Shown here: positions 16,901 through 24,962 of the stretch, piece by piece
Position numbering within the stretch: the stretch's first letter is position 1
Layout: each line of letters starts with the position of its first letter
From: an uncultured Lachnospiraceae bacterium
GTDB taxonomy: Bacteria > Bacillota > Clostridia > Lachnospirales > Lachnospiraceae
Assembly: GCA_902786515.1 (NCBI GenBank)
Contig: CADADA010000015.1
Span: 34,554-98,553, forward strand
Direction: 5' to 3'
DNA: 64,000 bases
Notes under the pieces: model-generated
Databases searched by the model: none
What the model saw: only the letters and a program-made list of their open reading frames with translations
What the model was told of the DNA's origin: nothing
Translations under genes and position numbers: made by a program

Positions 16901-17934
16901 AGAAGGAAGTTGAGACTAAGGTTGAGCCTGAGACAACAACTGAGTCTGAGACGACAACGATAGACGAGACAACATCTCAGGATGAAACGACATCAAAAGA
17001 CGAGACAACATCACAGAAAGAAACAACATCAAAAGATGAGACAACATCTCAGAAAGAGACAACATCAAAAGATGAGACGACTACTGAGAAAGAGACAACA
17101 TCAAAAGATGAGACAACATCTCAGAAGGAGACAACATCAAAAGATGAGACGACTACTGAGAAAGAGACAACATCAAAAGATGAGACGACATCTCAGAAGG
17201 AGACAACATCAAAAGATGAGACGACAACAAAGGAAGAGACAACTACTGAGAAAGAAACGACAACAAATGAAGAGACAACTACTGAGAAAGAGACAACAAC
17301 AAAGGAAGAGACAACTACTGAGAAAGAGACGACAACAAAGGAAGAGACAACTACTCAGAAAGAATTAAAGATTACATCATTTACGGCTAAGACTTCATCA
17401 GATGTTATTGAGCCGGGTGATATTGTAAACTTAAAGGTTGTATCTGAAGATGGAGACGGAACAGTGAAGTATCGTTTTGTAGCTATAAATCAGGATGGCG
17501 ATACTGAAATTATCAAAAATTACTCAAAAACAAGTTCAGTTGACTGGGTACCGTCTGAAGCAGGAGTATACAATGTATATGTATATGCTAAAGATAATTC
17601 TATTGTTGTCAAGGCTAAAGTAAAGTCGATAAAGGTGTATGATGAACTTGTGGTTAAGAAATTTACTATGAGTAAGTCAAGCAAAAAGGCTAAAGTAGGA
17701 AATAAGATTTCGCTGGCAGTAGCTGCAATTGGAGGAAGTGGCAAATATAAATTCAAATTTGCATACAAACTCGGTTCATCAAAAGCGAAAACAATTTCCG
17801 GCTACAAGACAAAGAAGGTAGTTTCATGGACACCAAAGAAAGCGGGAACATACAAATTAAGAGTATATATTAAGGACAGAGTCACTGGAGATGTGATTTC
17901 TAAGACTGTAAAATATATTGTAAAGAAGAAATAA
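13960..17934 (+). CDS. Large modular secreted alpha-amylase (GH13, BIG2, starch-binding domain)
   Basis: 1324 residues, exported. Signal peptide 1-35. GH13 catalytic domain about 60-690 with the triad visible: Asp321 in AFRVDTVKH, Glu360 in MFGEV and Asp487 in YVDSHDYAP. Two BIG2 Ig-like domains follow (about 708-800 and 803-885), then a CBM26-like starch-binding domain (about 890-985; NIYFWSKDDTWTNASWPG). A 150-residue Thr/Glu/Ser/Lys linker of ETTSKDETTSQKETT-type repeats comes next, and two C-terminal beta domains (about 1134-1225 and 1230-1324). It cleaves alpha-1,4-glucan outside the cell; the linker and terminal domains probably span or bind the wall, though no LPXTG motif is seen. AAGGAAGG lies about 10 bases before the ATG. 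Confidence 0.93.
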   Translation: MKKGFLTKSFMSLFAFTVFFTAVLLVKNTSIASAADAGALDGKEAILVEDSSEDGLYYSANGGINDFRDETIYFVMTTRFYDGDSSNNTQCWDGQSKNGESDPPWRGDFKGLIQKLDYIKSLGFTAIWITPVVKNASGYDYHGYHAINFKEVDKRYESADTTYQDLIDAVHDRGMKIIQDVVFNHTGNWGEENLYPIFYRDMNADQSDPEACMVANTSMDGMADYNSITASGNQSKGTLQFLARLKTLNQDGDGDHKYDVKDIYHHNGWVGSSFEQYIVQIGSIHYADCIDLNTENPEVYKYLVDAYGQYIKMGVDAFRVDTVKHISRLTFNKAFNQQLNDIYNETHGTTGEGNFFMFGEVCTRYRSVWNSGIPAISTPFYTWKESKDYAWDDSNTSAAIATNVASVAQNYADNTSNTGEQPTSKNVYLEGNNYHTPDYSMASGMNCIDFPMHWAFKSAGEAYQQALAEDPYYNDASFNVTYVDSHDYAPDNAPENQRFAGSAETWAENLSLMFTFRGIPCIYYGSEIEFKKGCKIDEGPNIALEDSGRAYFGDHIEGSVDVIDFAYYDNATGAMKETLNYPLSLHIQRLNRLRAAIPALRKGQYSTDGCNGSFAFKRRYTDATTDSFAVVALTSDASFTGIPNGTYTDAITGDVKNVTNGSLSTSGIKGQGDLRVYVLDTALTKAPGMIEGFSAYMSGGKELTLKRVPVTSVTLDKTSAELDIADTVKLSATIAPSDATAKTLNWSSSDASVASVSQSGVVTAKNEGTATIYAAASNATKSDYDNESSKLVARATITVKASGIKVTSVTLNKTSLTMDAGGTYTLKATVLPANATAKYAKITWTSTDTKVAKVDSAGVVTAIKQGTATIKATTAMGVEASATVTVSGTVIYGNAIYFEKPAGWGSNINIYFWSKDDTWTNASWPGIAMSVVDEGNGIYGIEWPEGKDASNLNVIFNDGSNKTDDIKDVKMNGYYTTSGYQKEVETKVEPETTTESETTTIDETTSQDETTSKDETTSQKETTSKDETTSQKETTSKDETTTEKETTSKDETTSQKETTSKDETTTEKETTSKDETTSQKETTSKDETTTKEETTTEKETTTNEETTTEKETTTKEETTTEKETTTKEETTTQKELKITSFTAKTSSDVIEPGDIVNLKVVSEDGDGTVKYRFVAINQDGDTEIIKNYSKTSSVDWVPSEAGVYNVYVYAKDNSIVVKAKVKSIKVYDELVVKKFTMSKSSKKAKVGNKISLAVAAIGGSGKYKFKFAYKLGSSKAKTISGYKTKKVVSWTPKKAGTYKLRVYIKDRVTGDVISKTVKYIVKKK
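16918..17365 (+). repeat. Tandem coding repeats for the T/E/S/K-rich linker
   Basis: Imperfect 15-48 base units built on GAGACAACATC(A/T), AAAAGATGAGAC and CAGAAAGAGAC encode ETTS/KDETT/QKETT blocks inside the amylase gene. The unit order changes from QKETT to TEKETT and KEETT towards the 3' end. Copy-number variation between strains is likely. Confidence 0.85.
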
Positions 17935-17942
17935 CTTTAACT

Positions 17943-17982
17943 TCCGGATATGCAGGCATGTGTTTGCATATCCGGATTTATT
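17943..17982 (+). terminator. Rho-independent terminator of the amylase gene
   Basis: TCCGGATATGCA pairs with TGCATATCCGGA, followed by a T-rich tract (TTTATTTAG). Confidence 0.85.
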
Positions 17983-17994
17983 TAGAATAATGTC

Positions 17995-18023
17995 TTGACA
18001 CATTTTTTTATGCACGGTATAAT
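17995..18023 (+). promoter_or_regulatory. Promoter of the ileS T-box transcript
   Basis: Perfect consensus: TTGACA (17995-18000), 17-base spacer, TATAAT (18018-18023). Confidence 0.85.
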
Positions 18024-18057
18024 TAAAACATTATTTTAAATCCATAATTAGTTGACA

Positions 18058-18315
18058 TTGATGAAGACAGTAGCAATGTTTTGAAAGTCACAGAGAGTCC
18101 CGGTTTGCTGAGAAGGGATATCAGTAGATTCATTGTGAAAATCACTTCGGAGTCCCGGCGCGAACGTCACTGTTTTAATGATAAGTAGTATCCGGCGTAG
18201 TTCCCACGTTACAGGGAAGACTTATGCGTCATCGCAGGATGGCAAGTGTAGTAACAGGTGGTATAACGAAGACAAAAGAAAGCTTTCGTCCTTTTACGGG
18301 ACGAAAGCTTTTTAA
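18058..18315 (+). promoter_or_regulatory. T-box riboswitch for isoleucine (ATC specifier)
   Basis: The leader has the T-box elements in order. AGAGAGTCCCGG and GCTGAGAAGGGATATCAG belong to stem I. The specifier loop is GTGAAAATCACTTCGGAG with the Ile codon ATC at 18141-18143. The T-box loop word AACAGGTGGTATAACG is at about 18252-18267. The terminator is AAAGCTTTCGTCC (18279-18291) with GGACGAAAGCTTT (18299-18311) plus T-run. UGGU in the T-box pairs with the ACCA end of uncharged tRNA-Ile. The T-box word departs from the common GGGTGGNACCGCG form. Low tRNA-Ile charging should allow readthrough into ileS. Confidence 0.93.
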
Positions 18316-18365
18316 ATGTTAATATTGCGTTTTACCCGCTAAAGGTTTATAAGGAGGCTTTTAAA

Positions 18366-21300
18366 TTGTACGAGAAAGTATCAAGTAATCTTAATTTTGT
18401 AGAGAGAGAAAAACAGACAGAAAAGTTTTGGAAAGACAATGACATATTCAGAAAGAGTATGGAAAACAGAAAAGAGGGACCGACATACACGTTCTATGAC
18501 GGACCTCCGACTGCGAACGGTAAGCCGCATATTGGACATGTTCTTACCAGGGTTATCAAGGATATGATTCCGAGATATAAGACGATGAAAGGCTATATGG
18601 TTCCAAGAAAAGCAGGATGGGATACACATGGACTTCCTGTTGAACTGGAGGTAGAAAAAATCCTCGGATTGGACGGAAAGGAACAGATAGAAGAATATGG
18701 TCTTGATCCGTTTATTTCAAAATGTAAAGAAAGCGTCTGGAAATACAAAGGAATGTGGGAAGATTTCTCAGGTACGGTAGGTTTCTGGGCTGATATGGAC
18801 AATCCTTACGTAACATATGATGATAATTTCATCGAGTCAGAATGGTGGGCGTTAAAAGAAATATGGGATAAAAAGCTTTTATATAAAGGTTTTAAGATTG
18901 TGCCGTATTGTCCTAGATGTGGAACACCGTTGTCTTCTCATGAGGTAGCACAGGGGTACAAATCCGTAAAAGAACGTTCAGCAGTAGCAAGATTTAAAGT
19001 GGCAGATGAAGAAGCGTATTTCCTCGTATGGACCACCACACCATGGACACTGCCGTCTAACGTTGCATTATGTATGAATCCGGATGAAAACTACGTAAAG
19101 GTAAAAGCAGTTGACGGATACACCTACTACATTGCAGAAGCACTTGCTGATAAAGTATTGTCACCTTTAGCAGGTGAAGATGAAAAAGCATATGAAGTGC
19201 TTGAGACGTATAAAGGAAAAGATTTAGAATACAAGGAATATGAGCCATTGTTTGACTGTGCAGTTGACATTTGCAAAAAACAGGGTAAGAAAGCGTATTT
19301 TGTTACATGCGATTCTTATGTAACGATGTCAGATGGTACCGGTATTGTTCATATTGCACCGGCCTTTGGTGAGGACGATGCCAAAGTAGGACGCAATTAC
19401 GATTTGCCATTTGTACAGCTTGTAGATGGCAAGGGTGAGATGACTGCAGAGACAGCATACGCAGGTATGTTTGTAAAAGATGCAGATCCTAAGATTCTGA
19501 CAGACCTTGATGCGAAGGGATTATTGTTTGAAGCACCAAAGTTTGAACATGATTATCCGTTCTGCTGGAGATGTGATACACCGCTTATTTATTATGCAAG
19601 GGAATCATGGTTTATAAAAATGACGGCTGTAAAAGATAGACTGATTGCCAATAATAATACAGTAAACTGGATACCGGAATCCCTTGGAAAAGGACGTTTT
19701 GGAAACTGGCTGGAGAATATCCAGGATTGGGGTGTTTCGCGTAACAGATACTGGGGTACCCCGTTAAATGTATGGCAGTGTGAATGTGGACATATGCATG
19801 CAATCGGAAGCCGTGAGGAACTTGAAAAAATGAGTGGAAATCCAAAGGCAAAAACGGTTGAACTTCACAGACCATATATTGATGAGATTACCATAAAGTG
19901 CCCGGAATGTGGAGGGGAAATGCACAGAGTACCTGAAGTTCTTGACTGCTGGTTCGATTCAGGTGCGATGCCATTTGCACAGCACCACTATCCGTTTGAG
20001 AATAAGGATCTTTTTGAAAAGCAGTTCCCTGCTGATTTCATATCAGAGGCGGTAGACCAGACAAGAGGATGGTTCTACACTCTGATGGCAGAATCTACCC
20101 TGTTGTTTGATAAGGCACCGTATAAGAATGTTATTGTGCTGGGACATGTTCAGGATGAAAATGGACAGAAGATGAGTAAGTCAAAGGGAAATGCTGTAGA
20201 CCCGTTTGATGCACTTAAGACTCATGGAGCAGATGCAATAAGATGGTATTTCTATACAAACAGTGCACCGTGGCTGCCAAACAGATTCCATGACAAAGCT
20301 GTTACGGAAGGACAGCGTAAATTCATGGGAACACTTTGGAATACATATGCATTTTATGTATTGTATGCAAATATAGATGAATTCAATCCGATGAACTATA
20401 AGCTTGAATACGATAAGCTTACAGTAATGGATAAATGGCTGTTATCAAAACTTAATACAGTAATTAAACTGGTGGATGAGAATCTTGGCAATTATAGAAT
20501 TCCTGAGGCAGCAAGAGCATTGCAGGAATTTGTTGATGAGATGAGTAACTGGTATGTCCGCCGTTCAAGAGAGCGTTTCTGGGCAAAAGGAATGGAGCAG
20601 GATAAGATTAATGCATACATGACATTGTATACGGCATTAGTTGAGATTTCTAAGGCTGCAGCACCAATGATACCATTCATGACAGAAGATATATACCAGA
20701 ACATTGTAAGAAGCATTGATAAGGATGCACCTGAAAGTATTCATTTATGCGACTTCCCTGAAGTAAAAGAGGAACTGATAGATGAAAAACTTGAGGCTGA
20801 CATGGAAGATTTGCTGGAAGTTGTTGTTATGGGACGTGCCTGCAGAAATGTATCTAACATCAAGAACAGACAGCCGATTGGCAAGATGTATGTAAAGGCA
20901 GAATTTGAACTTTCAAAATATTATGTAGATATCATAGCTGACGAGCTGAATGTTAAGACGATAGAGTTTACAGATGATGTAAGAGAATTTTCTTCTTACA
21001 GCTTCAAACCACAGTTAAGGACAGTAGGACCAAAATTTGGTAAGCAGTTAAATGATATCAGAAAAGCACTTTCAGAAGTAGATGGAAATGATGCAATGGA
21101 TGAAGTAAATGCAACCGGAGCATTAAAACTATCTCTTCCAAGTGGAGAAGTAGAACTTGAAAAGGATGACCTTCTTATTGAAATCGACCAGAAAGAAGGA
21201 TATGTTACGGAAAGTGACAATAAGATTACAGTCGTTCTTGATACCAATCTTACAGAAGAACTTTTGGAGGAAGGTTTTGTAAGAGAGGTTGTCAGCAAGA

Positions 21301-21518
21301 TTCAGACAATGCGTAAAGAAGCCGGATTCGAAGTTATGGATAAGATTACGGTTTCTGTGCAGGATAATGATAAGATTATCGGTATAGTATCAAAGAATGA
21401 AGCACAGATTCAGTCTGAGGTATTGGCTACACAGATTGTTACTGCTCATATAGACGGATATGAAAAAGACTGGGATATTAACGGAGAGAAAGTAACTCTT
21501 GCAGTTAAGAAAAACTAA
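18366..21518 (+). CDS. ileS: Isoleucyl-tRNA synthetase
   Basis: 1050 residues, TTG start 8 bases after AAGGAGG. It charges tRNA-Ile and edits valine. The class I motifs are in place: PHIGHV near residue 54-59 (HIGH), KMSKS near residue 602, the editing/CP1 insert between them, and WFDSGAMPF. The length fits the long IleRS type found in many Firmicutes and eukaryotes. It is controlled by the Ile T-box just upstream. The phosphorylase gene follows after only 26 bases and may be co-transcribed. Confidence 0.97.
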   Translation: MYEKVSSNLNFVEREKQTEKFWKDNDIFRKSMENRKEGPTYTFYDGPPTANGKPHIGHVLTRVIKDMIPRYKTMKGYMVPRKAGWDTHGLPVELEVEKILGLDGKEQIEEYGLDPFISKCKESVWKYKGMWEDFSGTVGFWADMDNPYVTYDDNFIESEWWALKEIWDKKLLYKGFKIVPYCPRCGTPLSSHEVAQGYKSVKERSAVARFKVADEEAYFLVWTTTPWTLPSNVALCMNPDENYVKVKAVDGYTYYIAEALADKVLSPLAGEDEKAYEVLETYKGKDLEYKEYEPLFDCAVDICKKQGKKAYFVTCDSYVTMSDGTGIVHIAPAFGEDDAKVGRNYDLPFVQLVDGKGEMTAETAYAGMFVKDADPKILTDLDAKGLLFEAPKFEHDYPFCWRCDTPLIYYARESWFIKMTAVKDRLIANNNTVNWIPESLGKGRFGNWLENIQDWGVSRNRYWGTPLNVWQCECGHMHAIGSREELEKMSGNPKAKTVELHRPYIDEITIKCPECGGEMHRVPEVLDCWFDSGAMPFAQHHYPFENKDLFEKQFPADFISEAVDQTRGWFYTLMAESTLLFDKAPYKNVIVLGHVQDENGQKMSKSKGNAVDPFDALKTHGADAIRWYFYTNSAPWLPNRFHDKAVTEGQRKFMGTLWNTYAFYVLYANIDEFNPMNYKLEYDKLTVMDKWLLSKLNTVIKLVDENLGNYRIPEAARALQEFVDEMSNWYVRRSRERFWAKGMEQDKINAYMTLYTALVEISKAAAPMIPFMTEDIYQNIVRSIDKDAPESIHLCDFPEVKEELIDEKLEADMEDLLEVVVMGRACRNVSNIKNRQPIGKMYVKAEFELSKYYVDIIADELNVKTIEFTDDVREFSSYSFKPQLRTVGPKFGKQLNDIRKALSEVDGNDAMDEVNATGALKLSLPSGEVELEKDDLLIEIDQKEGYVTESDNKITVVLDTNLTEELLEEGFVREVVSKIQTMRKEAGFEVMDKITVSVQDNDKIIGIVSKNEAQIQSEVLATQIVTAHIDGYEKDWDINGEKVTLAVKKN

Positions 21519-21544
21519 AAATAAAAATAAAATGGAGGATGATT

Positions 21545-24010
21545 ATGAAAAGTAAATCAGAATTTTCTAAAGTAGAGTTTAAAAAAGAAGTGAATGATTA
21601 CGTAAAAATATTTTCGCGTAAAACATTGGAAGAGGCTTCAGATATTGATAAATACAAAGGTGTTGCATACGCTTTAAAAGATTATGTCATTGACCAGTGG
21701 ATTGCAACACATAAAGAGTATGAAAAGCAGGATGCAAAGACAGTATATTACCTTTCTATGGAGTTCCTTACAGGAAGAGCATTGGGAAATATTATCATCA
21801 ATCTTTCTGCCAGAGATGAAATCAAAGAAGCGATAGAAGAGCTGGGACTCGATTTGAATGTTATAGAAGATCAGGAGCCTGATGCTGCATTAGGAAACGG
21901 AGGTCTTGGAAGACTTGCCGCATGTTTCCTGGATTCACTTGCAACTTTAGGTTATCCTGCTTATGGCTGTGGTATCAGATACCGTTATGGTATGTTTGAA
22001 CAGAAGATAGAGAATGGATATCAGGTGGAGGTTCCGGATAACTGGCTTAAGAACGGCAACCCATTCGAGGTCAGACGTGAAGAGTATGCGTGTGAGGTTA
22101 AGTTTGGCGGATATATCAGAGTGGAAAAAGGATATGACGGAAGAGATAATTTTATTCAGGAAAACTATCAGTCAGTCAGAGCGGTGCCGTTTGATATGCC
22201 GATTGTTGGATATGGTAATAATGTGGTAAATACTTTAAGAATATGGGATGCTGAGCCAATGCAGCATTTTATGCTTGAGTCATTTAACAAGGGAGACTAC
22301 CAGAAGGCAACAGAAGAGGAAAACCTTGCTAAAACTATAGTGGAGGTATTATATCCATGTGATGACCATTATGCAGGTAAGGAATTAAGATTAAAGCAGC
22401 AGTATTTCTTCGTATCAGCAAGTGTGCAGACGGCGATTAAAAAATACATGGATTCACATGATGATATCAGAAAGCTCTATGAGAAGGTTGTATTCCAGTT
22501 AAACGATACACATCCTACAGTTACGGTTGCAGAATTAATGAGAATTCTTATGGATGAGTACGGTCTGGACTGGGATGAAGCATGGGAAGTTACAAATAAG
22601 AGCTGTGCATATACTAACCATACGATTATGGCAGAAGCACTTGAAAAATGGCCTTTGGAATTATTCTCAAGACTGCTTCCTAGATGTTATCAGATTGTCG
22701 AGGAAATAAACAGAAGATTTGTTCTCCAGATTCAGGATAAATATCCGGGAAATCAGGACAAGGTAAGAGCAATGGCTATAATTTATGACGGACAGGTCAG
22801 AATGGCAAATCTTGCAATCTGTGCAGGATTTTCAGTTAACGGTGTTGCAAGACTCCATACGGAAATCTTAAAGAATCAGGAATTAAAAGATTTCTATGAG
22901 ATGATGCCTGAGAAGTTTAATAACAAAACAAATGGTATCACACAGAGAAGATTTTTAAGACATGGAAATCCGCTTCTTGCTGACTGGGTAACTTCGAAAG
23001 TAGGAGAAGACTGGGTTACGGATTTATCAAAGATTGGTGATTTGAGATTATATGCTTCTGATGAAAAATGTCAGAAGGAGTTTATGAACATTAAGTATCA
23101 GAATAAAGTGAGACTTGCAAAATATATTAAAGAGCACAATGGAATTGAAGTTAATCCTCGTTCTATATTCGATGTGCAGGTAAAGAGACTTCATGAATAT
23201 AAGCGCCAGTTGCTTAATATACTTCACGTAATGTACCTGTACAATCAGATTAAAGAGCATCCGGAGATGGATTTTTATCCTAGAACATTTATTTTCGGTG
23301 CAAAAGCTGCAGCAGGATACAGACGTGCAAAGCTGACTATCAAATTGATTAACAGTGTTGCAGATGTTATCAATAATGATAAGACAATTGACGGCAAGAT
23401 TAAGGTTGTATTTATAGAAAATTACAGGGTATCAAATGCTGAAATAATATTTGCGGCAGCAGACGTAAGTGAACAGATTTCAACTGCAAGTAAAGAGGCA
23501 TCCGGAACAGGAAATATGAAGTTCATGCTTAACGGTGCTTTAACACTTGGTACTATGGATGGTGCAAATGTAGAGATTGTGGAAGAAGTTGGAGAAGAGA
23601 ACGCGTTTATATTCGGACTTAGTTCAGAAGAAGTAATCAATTACGAGAAGAATGGCGGATATGATCCGATGGATTTATTTAACAATGACATGGATATCAG
23701 AAAAGTACTTATGCAGTTAATTAATGGATTTTACTCTCCGGAGGATCCGGAAAGATTCAGAGAAATCTATGATTCATTGCTGAATACAAATTCAACAGAC
23801 AGAGCAGATACCTACTTTATTCTTAAGGATTTCCGTTCTTATGCGGAAGCACAGAAAAAGGTTGAAGAAGCATACAAGAATGAAGCAGGCTGGGCTAAAT
23901 CAGCAATCCTCAATGTAGCGCATGTTGGTAAATTCTCATCAGACAGAACTATAGAGGAATATGTAAGCGACATTTGGAAATTAAAGAAAGTAAAAGTAGT
24001 GATGGATTAA
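21545..24010 (+). CDS. glgP: Glycogen/maltodextrin phosphorylase
   Basis: 821 residues. It releases glucose-1-phosphate from alpha-1,4-glucan chains using pyridoxal phosphate. The family blocks are intact: YYLSMEFLTGRALGN, LGNGGLGRLAACFLDS, RLHEYKRQLLN and EASGTGNMKFMLNGALTLGTMDGA, which carries the PLP lysine near residue 657. GGAGG at 21534-21538 supports the ATG at 21545 over the ATG at 21539. With the secreted amylase nearby it would process imported maltodextrins or stored glycogen. It is cytoplasmic. Confidence 0.95.
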   Translation: MKSKSEFSKVEFKKEVNDYVKIFSRKTLEEASDIDKYKGVAYALKDYVIDQWIATHKEYEKQDAKTVYYLSMEFLTGRALGNIIINLSARDEIKEAIEELGLDLNVIEDQEPDAALGNGGLGRLAACFLDSLATLGYPAYGCGIRYRYGMFEQKIENGYQVEVPDNWLKNGNPFEVRREEYACEVKFGGYIRVEKGYDGRDNFIQENYQSVRAVPFDMPIVGYGNNVVNTLRIWDAEPMQHFMLESFNKGDYQKATEEENLAKTIVEVLYPCDDHYAGKELRLKQQYFFVSASVQTAIKKYMDSHDDIRKLYEKVVFQLNDTHPTVTVAELMRILMDEYGLDWDEAWEVTNKSCAYTNHTIMAEALEKWPLELFSRLLPRCYQIVEEINRRFVLQIQDKYPGNQDKVRAMAIIYDGQVRMANLAICAGFSVNGVARLHTEILKNQELKDFYEMMPEKFNNKTNGITQRRFLRHGNPLLADWVTSKVGEDWVTDLSKIGDLRLYASDEKCQKEFMNIKYQNKVRLAKYIKEHNGIEVNPRSIFDVQVKRLHEYKRQLLNILHVMYLYNQIKEHPEMDFYPRTFIFGAKAAAGYRRAKLTIKLINSVADVINNDKTIDGKIKVVFIENYRVSNAEIIFAAADVSEQISTASKEASGTGNMKFMLNGALTLGTMDGANVEIVEEVGEENAFIFGLSSEEVINYEKNGGYDPMDLFNNDMDIRKVLMQLINGFYSPEDPERFREIYDSLLNTNSTDRADTYFILKDFRSYAEAQKKVEEAYKNEAGWAKSAILNVAHVGKFSSDRTIEEYVSDIWKLKKVKVVMD

Positions 24011-24017
24011 TAAAACG

Positions 24018-24046
24018 CCCCCGGCATATATAATGTGCCGGGGGTT
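24018..24046. terminator. Bidirectional terminator between glgP and the Crp/Fnr gene
   Basis: CCCCCGGCA (24018-24026) pairs with TGCCGGGGG (24036-24044). The minus strand has TTTTA after it; the plus strand has a weaker TTGATTATTTATTT. Confidence 0.85.
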
Positions 24047-24052
24047 GATTAT

Positions 24053-24709
24053 TTATTTAGATGGAAGCATGGTTACTGTATGAGAATGAATTTGAATCAG
24101 ATTTGCATCCTGCATTCGTCCAAGTTCCCGTGAAACAGAGCTTCGTTCCGAGCAGACATATTGTGCAAGCTGTTCTCTGTTAAAACACATGTTAAAGCAG
24201 GGACACCCGGTTTTGCAGGCCATATCAGAGAAAAACGTAAGTAATTTCTCACGAAGAGTCTTTTTAGTAAGCATATGTATCTTCTTGTTCAAGGCAATAT
24301 TACTTCTTGAAAGAATCATAATAACGTTTTTCATTAGTTTTGCGTTACAGGATGATTGTTCGGAAAAATCAAAAATAGAGTGAATGTCGAAGAAAAAAAT
24401 TTCTGACATAGAAGAAGCACGGGCATGCATAAAAGTATTATCAGTTTTTGTGATACAAAAAGCTTCACCTATTAAATCTCCCGGGAAATAGCGCATAATA
24501 AGGTTTTCATTTCCGTCACGGCATGAAATAATCGTATCAATATTTCCTGAAAGCACAATGCCGGAATAATCTATACATTCACCGGGAGAATAAATATCAA
24601 CTCCTTTATCATATTGTCTTGTATAATGTTTTGTATTATTAAAAAATAACAGCAATTCATCAGTTGTAAAATTATAGAATAATTCTGATTGTTTCAATTT
24701 GTTAAGCAT
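24053..24709 (-). CDS. Crp/Fnr-family regulator with a four-cysteine cluster
   Basis: 218 residues: a cyclic-nucleotide-binding-like fold (YDKGVDIYSPGECIDYSGIVLSGNIDTI, then RYFPGDLIGEAF), a long dimer helix, and a Crp-type helix-turn-helix (FNREQLAQYVCSERSSVSRELGRM). The usual polar strand before the HTH is replaced by a cluster with Cys165, 169, 171 and 175 (C-x3-C-x-C-x3-C), plus Cys186 in the HTH. This could hold a metal or Fe-S site or act as a redox switch. It is divergent from the ECF/NRPS operon, whose promoter has a fitting dyad. Its own start site is covered by the AGTTA-N8-TAACT element, suggesting iron control. Confidence 0.85.
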   Translation of the reverse strand: MLNKLKQSELFYNFTTDELLLFFNNTKHYTRQYDKGVDIYSPGECIDYSGIVLSGNIDTIISCRDGNENLIMRYFPGDLIGEAFCITKTDNTFMHARASSMSEIFFFDIHSIFDFSEQSSCNAKLMKNVIMILSRSNIALNKKIHMLTKKTLREKLLTFFSDMACKTGCPCFNMCFNREQLAQYVCSERSSVSRELGRMQDANLIQIHSHTVTMLPSK

Positions 24710-24760
24710 AATATAACCTCCTGAAGTAAATCTTTTTGAAACGTATTTGATGAAAATGAA

Positions 24761-24780
24761 AGTTATAATAAACTAACTAA
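24761..24780 (-). promoter_or_regulatory. Candidate iron-linked operator (AGTTA-N8-TAACT) at the Crp/Fnr gene
   Basis: AGTTA (24761-24765), eight bases, TAACT (24774-24778), then AA. It overlaps the predicted transcription start (~24779) of the minus-strand promoter, where a repressor would act. The same dyad with the same spacing occurs at 61650 and, as a variant, at 59259, both ahead of iron-uptake genes. Confidence 0.55.
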
Positions 24781-24785
24781 AAAAT

Positions 24786-24814
24786 ATCCTAGCATATAAA
24801 TATGCAATTGTCAA
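24786..24814 (-). promoter_or_regulatory. Promoter of the Crp/Fnr regulator gene
   Basis: Read on the minus strand: TTGACA (24814-24809), 17-base spacer, TAGGAT (24791-24786). The spacer contains the near-palindrome GCATATAAATATGC. Confidence 0.6.
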
Positions 24815-24878
24815 ATTGAATAGTGTTGCTGCAGTGGCGGAGAAAATTATAAAAATTATCAAAATATAAGGTGATTTT

Positions 24879-24920
24879 GTTGCACAGGCAACGGAAAAGC
24901 GTTGCGTATTTTTGTATAAT
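24879..24920 (+). promoter_or_regulatory. ECF/NRPS operon promoter with a Crp/Fnr-type activator site
   Basis: TATAAT at 24915-24920 has no recognisable -35 at the right distance. Instead the 5-4-5 dyad GTTGC-ACAG-GCAAC (24879-24892) is centred at 24885.5, about -41.5 from a start at ~24927. That is the geometry of class II Crp/Fnr activation. A further GTTGC word lies at 24901-24905. The arrangement fits positive control by the divergent Crp/Fnr protein. Confidence 0.6.
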
Positions 24921-24962
24921 TCAAAATCTAGAGATTCAAAAAAGTTTACGAGGTGATTTTAG

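Noticed and set aside
16918..17365. Possible CRISPR-like array because of regular short repeats
   Set aside because: The units are contiguous, in frame and code for the amylase linker; there are no unique spacers.
16982..17368. A 128-codon plus-strand frame rich in Arg/Gln/Lys inside the amylase gene
   Set aside because: It is the out-of-frame reading of the tandem linker repeats; low complexity, no ribosome site, and the amylase frame is certain.
24880..24920. TTGCAC at 24880 as the -35 of the ECF/NRPS promoter
   Set aside because: The spacer to TATAAT would be 29 bases, too long; the sequence is better explained as part of an activator dyad.
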